A program made the translations under genes and the position numbers. 7,855 nt of DNA from Euryarchaeota archaeon UBA13 (GTDB lineage: Archaea; Thermoplasmatota; Poseidoniia; Poseidoniales; Poseidoniaceae), in contig DAHU01000011.1 in assembly GCA_002495945.1 (NCBI GenBank), positions 1 to 7,855 of the forward strand. Reading direction: 5' to 3'. The notes beneath the pieces were generated by a model. It saw nothing but the letters and a program-made list of their open reading frames with translations. It was not told where the DNA came from and searched no databases. Numbering within the stretch: position 1 is the stretch's first letter; each line of letters starts with the position of its first letter. Of this stretch, positions 1 to 6,751 are shown one piece after another.

Positions 1-207
1 GGTCTGGAAAATTTCTTCATGATTATGTGTCTATTGATTATTTTTGCCTTCATAACCAGTACTTTCCTTATGCCCGCAGTGATAAGCTCTGAAAAAGTCG
101 TTAAAGCAGCAATCAAAGGAGAACCATACTGGGTGGATTACGGTGAAGGCATAGCACTTGCATCACCGATTTCAATGAAACCGCTTGATGCTGTTCTTGA
201 AGATTAG
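1..207 (+). CDS. C-terminal fragment of a membrane protein, possibly an RND/MMPL-family exporter
   Basis: The reading frame is open from the first base and ends at a TAG at 205-207, giving the last 68 residues of a protein whose start lies outside the window. Residues about 5-27 form one strongly hydrophobic helix (FFMIMCLLIIFAFITSTFLM followed by PAVI). A hydrophilic tail of about 40 residues follows and ends in LDAVLED. A last transmembrane helix running into a Leu/Met-Pro-Ala motif and then a short cytoplasmic tail resembles the final helix of RND/MMPL-type transporters. That resemblance is by eye only, and other polytopic membrane proteins could end this way. The gene is convergent with the RNase P RNA gene; one base separates its stop codon from the RNA 3' end. 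Coding status is fairly sure, family assignment is weak. Confidence 0.6.
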   Translation, partial: GLENFFMIMCLLIIFAFITSTFLMPAVISSEKVVKAAIKGEPYWVDYGEGIALASPISMKPLDAVLED

Positions 208-208
208 C

Positions 209-509
209 GAGGGAGTAGGGAGTAAGCCCCTTTCTGTTACCTTTCGGCGGCTGCATTCAACTTAGCATCCTACCTGTTCCTAGGCGCGCAACCTGGCTGG
301 AACTGCTTGGACTTGCTCCTGTGCGGATGCTCGTTTCACCGACAATAAGGAAACCTCTGTCTTTCAACTTCATTGTACAACCCCTATATCGTTCGTTTCT
401 ATTGCACTAACCAAACCATCTCTGATTTCTCTCTTCTGTGAGGCACATGCGCTACGGAGAGGGGACTTTCCTCAGAGTCGAACTCTGTCAGCAGCCCTCC
501 TACTCCCTC
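209..509 (-). ncRNA. rnpB: RNase P RNA (archaeal type)
   Basis: This is the catalytic RNA of ribonuclease P, which removes 5' leaders from pre-tRNAs. Read on the minus strand, the two ends form a perfect 11-bp helix P1 (499-509 with 209-219). Inside it a 6-bp P2 helix pairs GGCTGC (491-496) with GCAGCC (249-254). A P3 hairpin with 6-bp arms follows (473-478 with 482-487). The universal core motif CR-I reads GAGGAAAGTCCCC (461-473), and its P4 partner CR-V reads ACAGAAAGGGGCTTAC (222-237). The order P1-P2-P3-CR-I ... CR-V-P2'-P1' and the length of about 300 nt fit archaeal RNase P RNA. The gene starts 41 nt after the stop codon of the giant surface-protein gene on the same strand, with no T-rich terminator between them, so read-through followed by processing is possible. 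A weak TATA-like stretch (minus strand TTCAAATG, about 532-539) could also give its own promoter. The 3' end nearly touches the convergent upstream CDS. Confidence 0.95.
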
Positions 510-550
510 AAATGGTCGGTTTTTGGTTTGTCATTTGAAGCCTTCGTATG

Positions 551-3500
551 TCACTGGTACGGATTGTCACCGGGTGATGTAGGAGTTTGTTGCTGTATGT
601 ATTGGTGATTTTGCTGAGCATTAACTGGTCTTCCTTGAGCTTGGAAATTTCTATTCGGCGCCAACCTTTGATGTTGTGGTGGTTTGGGTGTACGTAAACC
701 AAATATCAAGACACCAATTAGTACCGCAATTAATACGAAGATTATAACCAGTAACACGGGGTTAATCGCTGCAATACCGCCGAGTAAGCCATCTGAATCC
801 CCATCTTCGACATAAAAGGTTTCAGTTTGTGCAGTAGGTCCACCTATGATGATAAATTCAATCCACATAGAGCCATCTCTATCCGGTGTCCAACGATGAT
901 TTATCACACCACTTCCACCAGAATTAACCTTTATTTGTTGTTGGTGAATTATTGTTCTTGCTCCATTGCTTTCGACTCTTTCAAACCGTAATTGAGCATC
1001 GCCATCTGACTTGCCAATGTTTTGTATGATGACTGATAAATCAACTGATTTACCAACTTCTAATTTTCCTCCTGCATCGATAGATGGCTGTGCCAAAGAA
1101 TATTCAGGCAGTTGCTGCTCTAATTGCCAAACTGCGAACGGGGTGTAAATTTCATCAGAAATTGAACCAAAAGAATTCCCAGCCATGTCACTACCATTAA
1201 TCCAAATTCGTAATTCTAAGGCCTCAGTACGAATTTCTTCTGGTATAACCGATTCAAAGTTGAAATCGAAGGTCCCTGTGATATCCTGACCGTATGGCAT
1301 GCCTCCAAGTATGGCAATCTTGCCGGTTCCATTAGCAATACTTGTTGAAGCAAATCCGAATCCCGAGGGGTGAACCTCCCATTTTAGATTCATCGAATCT
1401 TCGTCAATGAATTTGTCCTCAGAGAATGTCATTAACATCTCTAGCGAATCCCACTCTGTTTCTTCAATTATTTGAGCAGGCAGAGGATAATCGATTCGTT
1501 TGATCAAAGGAGCCTCATCATCAACAATGAACCACAATACAGGAGAACTGGGTTGAACAATAGAGGCTCCGTTTGGGGCATTTGAGAGAGTGATGTCAAT
1601 CGGATAATTACCTGGTGTGGCTGGAGAAATTATCGTGCCGTTGAACACTCCGTTGTCGTAATCTACCAGCGCTTGGTTCAAACCAAGAGTAAACATCAAA
1701 TCTAAATCTTGGTCAACTGGTCGATGGGTTTTGACCCAATTTAAGGTTCCAGTCAAGGTGATATCTTCGCTGGCTTTAACCCACGAACCACTACTTGATT
1801 GATTATTTCCTGAAGTTGAATAAGTAAGTAACTCTTGAGAAACTTCCATCTCTCCGGAATATCTCCAGTTTAGTTCACTCAATTCTAATGTTGTTGATTG
1901 TCTATTCAAATCTGTTAACCTAAGCATAGGGGTTCTGATTATGCTATCATCTGGGTCAAAACCCCACTTTAACTGGAAATCAATGACAAAATTTCCGGAA
2001 TTAGTGAACAAGCCAGAATTGCTATCACCGATCATTTGACATGAGTTAATCTGGATGTATAGTGTTGTACTGGAACAAACTTCAGTCTGCCGATTCCACT
2101 GAATTGTTGATGAATCAGGTTGATTAATAGATAAGTCAAATTCAATGTCGGTAATATCTGTAACTCCATTTTTATCCCAAACTGGAATACTCAGGGTGAG
2201 ATCTTCTCCTGGATGGAGCCATGGCAAGTCGCCATAATCCCAGCCTAACTCGGAGTATCCTAACTGTGGAGAACCATCGCTACTGATGAGCAGATTAAAC
2301 AGTGGCTCAGTCAGGTTACCAGAGTTTGACATTTGATTTCCTGCCGAGTCGGCCACCTCAATCCAACCTCGAACATATCCACCATCTGGTGCATTTCTTG
2401 AATTCAAATCATACGAGTAGACTCCCTCAAGATTGGTAAGGTCCTCCGGTTGGCTTAACTTATGCCGGACTACTTCTGTGGCATCCATTTGGCCATTTTG
2501 ATTGAAATCATGTTCCCATGAATGCCATAATACAATTGTAGATTGGGTTGGTAGTAATGGTCTATCAGTGACAGTAAACTCAAGCATAGTAGAGGGATTG
2601 GCTTGGAAATGATCAAATTCGTCAAGATTCATAGAAAGTAGTTGAGGATTGATTGAATCATAGCTGAATACAATAGAGTTGGGCACTTCGTATGAGACGG
2701 TTTGACCACGTAATGGTTGGATGTCAATTTCCAGTGAAACTGTTTCACCCGTTATCGGGATTACCCATGGTATTGTGGCAACACCATCGTTGATTATGGA
2801 TGTTGAACCGTATTCGTTACCATTTACCAGCAGGCGAATTAGAGCATGTCCTGTCCTTGGGTAAGTATCCTCATCACCCTCGAAACCTATGTGAGCTTCG
2901 ACGATGACTGGCATGCCTCGTTGACTGGGTAAGTATGGAAATTGGATGTCTGATGGGATTCCGTTTGAACCAACCACTGCCCAGTCCTTTAGGGCAACAT
3001 CGTTTTCCACACCCTGCGAGTTTCCTAAACCGAAAGATTTGCTGACTGATAACATTGGACCTGTCGTGGAAACCATATTTACCGATGCTAGAAGAAATTC
3101 TTCATCATCCCAAGTTACGGGGAATTTGAAACGATGATGAAACTCTAGGGTATTACCTGATTCTGACATTTGAATCACGCCATTTGTTCCTAGGTCTGAC
3201 CAAATTAGTGGAACACCACTTTGAATGCAATTATTCACCCCGTTACCAAACACTGGTAATGCCAAAGTGCTACATCTAATCTGTGCAGATTGATATTTGC
3301 CAACTAAATTGAAATCAACCAACCATGAACCAGCTCTGACAAAGGCTTCTGGATTAGTAATGCCAATGCTGGTAAAGTCAAATTTACTAGTGATATCAAT
3401 CCAATTCATCGACGGGGTGAAAGTGTCGGAAACATTAGTCACTTCAATTGTTAATGGGGTTATTGACGGTGCGGTTGTTATCGAATTAACTGTTAGTCGA

Positions 3501-5536
3501 ATAGCCCCTGTACTCTTCATTCTTACCGGCAGGGAAACCTCGCGGAAACCATTTACTAGAGGCGATGTTGGTAATATGCTGTTGACACCTATAATCAAAC
3601 CGTCAGTACCGCTAAAGTCAAGATTAACTTGGCTGTCATACGTAGCCATTACACCTCCGAAATGAACTAATGAGGGAGTTGATGAAGAACCAATTTTAAT
3701 TTGTAGCTCGGTGAATTCTAATCCGTTTAAGTTAACATCCGTGAGTGACTGAGAGATTGCATTATTCAAATTACTTACTTGAGATTCTGTTAATTTGATT
3801 TGCTGTACTTGAGAAAAATCATTCAAAGATGTGGTTAGAATATCTTGATTATTATTGGAAATTGTAAGAAATGGATTTACGATTTCAGTATTGGGACTTG
3901 ACACAGCAAATTCAAAGTCGTTGATACCGTCTATTGGAATCAAGACACTGAACTCGGCAGGTGCTGAAGGGTTGCTTTGCGACACTGACCAAAATGAATC
4001 GTCAGCAAGTCGGTCTTGGATTCCTAATCGACCGATTCCTGTTCGATCCATAGTCCAATCCCCGATACCGTCCAATCCAACATCCAGTTCTAAACCATCA
4101 GCCACACTGGTTCGTATCATCTCAACAGACATTTTGTCAAAGACCCAATTGCCGCCAGTACTGACCACTCTAAACATTATACTAAACTGAGGCTCGGCCA
4201 TCGACTGAAGGTTGTTATTTGGCAGAATGTTCCAAGACAAACCTGAATCAAGGGAATACTCAAGCCTTCCAGAACCATTGAGATAAGAATTAGAATTAAT
4301 TCCAACAAAACCGCTCCTTAGAGTGTACTCTGGACTTACCATAGAACCTGTTCCTGAAATAGAACCTTGACTCCAGCCGGAACTGGACAACGACCATCCG
4401 GACAATGTAGGATTAGAATCAAAATCATCTTCAATCAATCCATCGAAGTGAATTCCATGAATGACTGGAAGAGAACCTGTTGATGTTGCCATATCAATCT
4501 GAATTTTTACTAACGGATACGTCTCCCAATCTAACATTCCTAAATCCATTGATAGGTCGGTTAGCTCATCAAAACCCGGAATCAAGTTATCATTTGCAGC
4601 ATCGAGCAATCTCCATTCGAATTCAGCATCAACTGGCACATATGCATCCATATACATCAATCCGAATGAACGAAGTTCGCCCTGACCCGATAATTGAGGA
4701 CCAAATGCTGGCGATGTCCATGTACCGAGACCATTCCCCGCTCCACCTGTTGGTGTTATTGTGATATCATCAATCCATGCAGTATCTTGACCTGAATTTA
4801 CGCTACCATCCTTGGCGTATTTCCAGGTTAATGTTTGAGCATTTGCTGGAATGGTAAAACTGTGTGTGCCGCTTAGTATGCCAGCCCATCTCTGACTATA
4901 ACCGCTTGAACGAGAACAAAATGTATTGTCAATACAGAATACAAGATAATCAAAACCGGATTCAGATGAAACTTGGTATTCAAAGGTCCCTGAACCTGCT
5001 GGAATCGCCGAGACATCTAATGTAAGTGAAGTTTCTTGACTAGAAGAAATCCTTCCTGCTTGAGCTGTTTGGGACCCTGAAATAACATTACTTGACTGGA
5101 TATTCCAATTAGAAACTCCACTTAGAGTCCACTCCGGTCCGAACGTACCAGATTCAAAATCCCACGACCATTCCTGAGGTAAAAGTGACAACGAGGATGT
5201 GTTGACATTTACTCCTGAGTAGGAAGTGGAGCGAGAAAAATCTGCACTCTCAGTAATAGAATACGCAGTAGAGGTTGCTAAGTCCGCACTTGCAATATCA
5301 ATATTCATGCCTTGGACAACTTGACCTTCCGGAATTGACACTTTGACCTTGTCAACCGCACCATCTGGATAGGAGCCTATTGCAATCTTTTTTTCTTGAC
5401 CTAACACCTCTGAAGTTTCATTGACTTCCTCAATCAGCTTAGCATCATGATTTGAAAAATAGTAACTCTGGGTTGAAATAGCAAACAACACTAGCATGAA
5501 TATTGCTACCGCCGGCCGACCAAAGCGCCCCCCCAT
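551..5536 (-). CDS. Giant secreted multi-domain surface protein with C-terminal membrane anchor
   Basis: Encodes 1661 residues from the ATG at 5536. An in-frame TTG at 5563 would add nine residues, but the ATG places a short basic start (GGRFGR) directly before the hydrophobic segment 8-22, which looks like a signal peptide or N-terminal anchor. Residues about 122-263 are MAM/jelly-roll-like (WDFESGTFGPEW near the start, AWIDDI near the end). A second similar module (DDFDSNPTLSGW) begins near 370. The rest is beta-rich and Ig-like, with DSAGN (1063-1067) and DMAGN (1450-1454) motifs. An EF-hand-type loop DFNQNGQMDATE lies at 1010-1021. A CARDB-like domain covers about 1479-1578, followed by an acidic DGDSDG, one helix (1591-1613) and a 48-residue Gln/Pro-rich tail. 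Six Cys were seen, in three close pairs. Most of the chain is therefore probably outside the cell, anchored near its C-terminus. No catalytic motif was recognised; adhesion, sugar binding or envelope structure are guesses. Homologues are expected in Poseidoniales. Confidence 0.9.
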   Translation of the reverse strand: MGGRFGRPAVAIFMLVLFAISTQSYYFSNHDAKLIEEVNETSEVLGQEKKIAIGSYPDGAVDKVKVSIPEGQVVQGMNIDIASADLATSTAYSITESADFSRSTSYSGVNVNTSSLSLLPQEWSWDFESGTFGPEWTLSGVSNWNIQSSNVISGSQTAQAGRISSSQETSLTLDVSAIPAGSGTFEYQVSSESGFDYLVFCIDNTFCSRSSGYSQRWAGILSGTHSFTIPANAQTLTWKYAKDGSVNSGQDTAWIDDITITPTGGAGNGLGTWTSPAFGPQLSGQGELRSFGLMYMDAYVPVDAEFEWRLLDAANDNLIPGFDELTDLSMDLGMLDWETYPLVKIQIDMATSTGSLPVIHGIHFDGLIEDDFDSNPTLSGWSLSSSGWSQGSISGTGSMVSPEYTLRSGFVGINSNSYLNGSGRLEYSLDSGLSWNILPNNNLQSMAEPQFSIMFRVVSTGGNWVFDKMSVEMIRTSVADGLELDVGLDGIGDWTMDRTGIGRLGIQDRLADDSFWSVSQSNPSAPAEFSVLIPIDGINDFEFAVSSPNTEIVNPFLTISNNNQDILTTSLNDFSQVQQIKLTESQVSNLNNAISQSLTDVNLNGLEFTELQIKIGSSSTPSLVHFGGVMATYDSQVNLDFSGTDGLIIGVNSILPTSPLVNGFREVSLPVRMKSTGAIRLTVNSITTAPSITPLTIEVTNVSDTFTPSMNWIDITSKFDFTSIGITNPEAFVRAGSWLVDFNLVGKYQSAQIRCSTLALPVFGNGVNNCIQSGVPLIWSDLGTNGVIQMSESGNTLEFHHRFKFPVTWDDEEFLLASVNMVSTTGPMLSVSKSFGLGNSQGVENDVALKDWAVVGSNGIPSDIQFPYLPSQRGMPVIVEAHIGFEGDEDTYPRTGHALIRLLVNGNEYGSTSIINDGVATIPWVIPITGETVSLEIDIQPLRGQTVSYEVPNSIVFSYDSINPQLLSMNLDEFDHFQANPSTMLEFTVTDRPLLPTQSTIVLWHSWEHDFNQNGQMDATEVVRHKLSQPEDLTNLEGVYSYDLNSRNAPDGGYVRGWIEVADSAGNQMSNSGNLTEPLFNLLISSDGSPQLGYSELGWDYGDLPWLHPGEDLTLSIPVWDKNGVTDITDIEFDLSINQPDSSTIQWNRQTEVCSSTTLYIQINSCQMIGDSNSGLFTNSGNFVIDFQLKWGFDPDDSIIRTPMLRLTDLNRQSTTLELSELNWRYSGEMEVSQELLTYSTSGNNQSSSGSWVKASEDITLTGTLNWVKTHRPVDQDLDLMFTLGLNQALVDYDNGVFNGTIISPATPGNYPIDITLSNAPNGASIVQPSSPVLWFIVDDEAPLIKRIDYPLPAQIIEETEWDSLEMLMTFSEDKFIDEDSMNLKWEVHPSGFGFASTSIANGTGKIAILGGMPYGQDITGTFDFNFESVIPEEIRTEALELRIWINGSDMAGNSFGSISDEIYTPFAVWQLEQQLPEYSLAQPSIDAGGKLEVGKSVDLSVIIQNIGKSDGDAQLRFERVESNGARTIIHQQQIKVNSGGSGVINHRWTPDRDGSMWIEFIIIGGPTAQTETFYVEDGDSDGLLGGIAAINPVLLVIIFVLIAVLIGVLIFGLRTPKPPQHQRLAPNRNFQAQGRPVNAQQNHQYIQQQTPTSPGDNPYQ

Positions 5537-5634
5537 GCTGGTAGACGCACTATCAAAGGTCAAAACCTTTCGCCATGAACCAAAATTGGATATCGATGAA
5601 AATACTCAATAGCCTCACGATTTTACCTATCATC
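5537..5634. promoter_or_regulatory. Divergent promoter region between the giant surface-protein gene and rpiA
   Basis: These 98 bases separate the two divergent start codons and should hold both promoters. For rpiA, an A/T-rich GAAAATACT (5598-5606) lies about 30 nt before the ATG, suiting a TATA box for a leaderless or nearly leaderless transcript. For the minus-strand gene, ATATCCAATTTT (read on that strand, about 5582-5593) is a candidate TATA box that would place the transcript start near 5555-5565. A perfect 6-bp inverted repeat (5555-5570) lies near that predicted start. No strong Shine-Dalgarno sequence is seen ahead of either ATG. The TATA boxes are matched by eye and are tentative. 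Confidence 0.4.
5555..5570. repeat. Perfect inverted repeat AAAGGT-CAAA-ACCTTT, possible operator
   Basis: Two perfect 6-bp arms, AAAGGT (5555-5560) and ACCTTT (5565-5570), flank a 4-nt spacer. The symmetry stops outside the arms. The site lies in the divergent intergenic region, about 20 nt upstream of the ATG of the giant gene and near where its transcript should start. A dimeric repressor site or a small 5' leader hairpin are both possible. A 6-bp repeat can also arise by chance. Confidence 0.3.
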
Positions 5635-6342
5635 ATGGACAAGGTTGAGGTGCTTAAGCAACAGGCTGGGATTGAGGCTTGTAAATTTGTCAAAAACGGT
5701 ATGAAGGTCGGTTTAGGTACTGGTTCAACAGTAAAGTACACTGTCATCGAACTTGGAAGAAGAATCACTGAAGAGGGGTTAGAAATTGTCGGAGTTCCGA
5801 CCTCTTTGGCTACTGAAAAATTAGCTACAAAGGTAGGCATTCCGTTGGTTGAACTCTCAGAATGTACCCACCTTGATATCGTGATTGATGGAGCAGATGA
5901 ATTTGATAACAATTACAACCTAATCAAGGGAGGTGGTGCAGCACTACTACGAGAAAAAATCGTTGCCCAGGAATCCCTATCAATGATCGTTGTCGCTGAT
6001 GAAAGGAAAATGGTTGGCACACTGGGTGCTTTCCCTTTACCAGTTGAGATTACTCCTTTCTCTCATCAAGCAACTATCCGTCAACTATCGACGCTACTTG
6101 ATTCAAGAGTTAACTGTAGAATGGCAGGTGACAACCCAGTGGTGACAGATAACGGGAACTACATCGCTGACGCCCATTGTGGCCCGAAACTTTCCAACCC
6201 AGAAGCATTAGAGGTAGAAATTCTAAAAATTGCTGGTGTAGTACAAGTTGGTTTGTTCAATAATATGTGTGATGTAGTGATTCTTGCATCAAGCACGGGC
6301 GTTGAAACGAAGATAAACCCAAACGGTCGGTTAGCCGAGTGA
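5635..6342 (+). CDS. rpiA: Ribose-5-phosphate isomerase A
   Basis: Interconverts ribose 5-phosphate and ribulose 5-phosphate in the cytoplasm, supplying ribose phosphate for nucleotides and, in archaea, linking to the reductive ribulose-monophosphate or pentose routes. The 235 residues match the usual family length (about 220-235). The phosphate-binding loop GLGTGST is at 26-32. The active-site block around DGADEFDNNYNLIKGGG contains Asp85, Asp88 and Lys98, with Glu107 in LLREK; these correspond by spacing to E. coli Asp81, Asp84, Lys94 and Glu103. ADERK (121-125) and TDNGNYIAD (171-179) are also typical. The start at 5635 was chosen because MDKVEVLKQQAG matches where family members begin. 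The open frame continues upstream to an ATG at 5575, which would add 20 atypical residues and push into the opposite gene's promoter. The tRNA-Lys gene follows 46 nt downstream without an obvious terminator. Confidence 0.96.
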   Translation: MDKVEVLKQQAGIEACKFVKNGMKVGLGTGSTVKYTVIELGRRITEEGLEIVGVPTSLATEKLATKVGIPLVELSECTHLDIVIDGADEFDNNYNLIKGGGAALLREKIVAQESLSMIVVADERKMVGTLGAFPLPVEITPFSHQATIRQLSTLLDSRVNCRMAGDNPVVTDNGNYIADAHCGPKLSNPEALEVEILKIAGVVQVGLFNNMCDVVILASSTGVETKINPNGRLAE

Positions 6343-6358
6343 TGGTTGAGCAATCAAT

Positions 6359-6367
6359 AATTAAATA
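6359..6367 (+). promoter_or_regulatory. TATA-like box for tRNA-Lys
   Basis: AATTAAATA lies with its centre about 26 nt upstream of the first base of the tRNA, the standard spacing of an archaeal TATA box from its transcription start. It sits in the 46-nt gap after rpiA, is the most A/T-rich stretch there, and suggests that the tRNA is transcribed independently of rpiA with little or no 5' leader. Confidence 0.6.
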
Positions 6368-6388
6368 CGAAGTGCGGTAGGAAAGGTT

Positions 6389-6462
6389 GGGCCTGTAGCT
6401 TAGTCAGGTAGAGCGACGGACTCTTAATCCGTCGGTCGCGGGTTCGAACCCCGTCAGGCCCG
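6389..6462 (+). tRNA. tRNA-Lys (anticodon CUU)
   Basis: A complete 74-nt cloverleaf reads AAG codons. The acceptor stem is GGGCCTG (6389-6395) paired with CAGGCCC (6455-6461), with discriminator G6462 and no encoded CCA. The anticodon stem ACGGA/TCCGT (6416-6420, 6428-6432) encloses the loop CTCTTAA, with anticodon CTT at 6423-6425. The T arm GCGGG-TTCGAAC-CCCGT (6438-6454) is intact, with one G-U pair. No intron is present. The 3' end directly abuts the stop codon of the convergent sodX gene, so any tRNA 3' trailer is antisense to sodX. Confidence 0.97.
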
Positions 6463-6747
6463 CTAGTCTGCGATTGCGATAACTGATGAAAAATCGATGA
6501 AGCCAAAGTTGTGGGAATCATCACTAGCAGTAGGATCTGGATTGTCACCCTCAACGAATAACTTGCTATTCTGCACAAGTTTTACTCGCTTTACAGCAGT
6601 AATTTTGTTATTGAATGGATGTTCAAAAACTACAACTTGTTTTGGCAATATGGGCTGACCCGTGTACTCTGTGCAAATTATTTCTTGCCCGTCATTTAAC
6701 GACGGCCACATACTGTTTCCACGAATGGTTACGCGCAACTTCTCCAT
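6463..6747 (-). CDS. sodX: Nickel-type superoxide dismutase maturation protease (S26 family)
   Basis: A 94-residue serine protease predicted to cut the leader from the NiSOD precursor so that His1 becomes the free N-terminus needed for nickel binding. It shows the S26/S24 signature: catalytic Ser12 in GNSMWPSL, general-base Lys53 in ITAVKRV, and the later box GDN (67-69) followed by DSHNFG (77-82), the counterpart of the signal peptidase I GDN...DSR.(F/W)G motif. It lacks the N-terminal membrane anchor of ordinary signal peptidases, and about 90 residues is normal for this maturation subfamily, so it probably acts in the cytoplasm. The ATG lies 4 nt after the sodN stop codon, which implies co-transcription and likely translational coupling. 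The stop codon touches the end of the convergent tRNA-Lys gene. The family call is firm from motifs plus context; the substrate follows from its neighbour. Confidence 0.92.
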   Translation of the reverse strand: MEKLRVTIRGNSMWPSLNDGQEIICTEYTGQPILPKQVVVFEHPFNNKITAVKRVKLVQNSKLFVEGDNPDPTASDDSHNFGFIDFSSVIAIAD

Positions 6748-6751
6748 GCCA

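Noticed and set aside
473..487. Stable hairpin CAGAGT-CGA-ACTCTG considered as a terminator for the giant gene
   Set aside because: It lies inside the RNase P RNA between P2 and CR-I, where helix P3 belongs, and no T-tract follows.
508..702. Minus-strand open frame of 64 codons overlapping the 3' end of the giant gene
   Set aside because: It is a frame shifted against the well-supported giant gene and runs to the RNase P RNA 5' end; no family features are seen.
2946..4764. Four plus-strand open frames of 63-122 codons at 2946-3137, 3297-3665, 3855-4190 and 4480-4764
   Set aside because: They lie entirely inside the giant minus-strand gene, have no recognisable domains or ribosome sites, and have the Ser/Thr/Pro-rich look of antisense translation of a beta-rich protein.
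5537..5563. TTG at 5563 as start of the giant protein
   Set aside because: The ATG at 5536 gives a typical basic-then-hydrophobic N-terminus, and the TTG falls within the inverted repeat near the probable promoter.
5553..5912. Minus-strand open frame of 119 codons opposite the start of rpiA
   Set aside because: It is antisense to the conserved rpiA active-site region and shows no domain of its own.
6354..6578. Minus-strand open frame of 74 codons crossing the tRNA
   Set aside because: It reads through the antisense of tRNA-Lys and overlaps sodX out of frame. Its GPDGVRTRDRRIKSP stretch is the familiar spurious translation of a tRNA complement.
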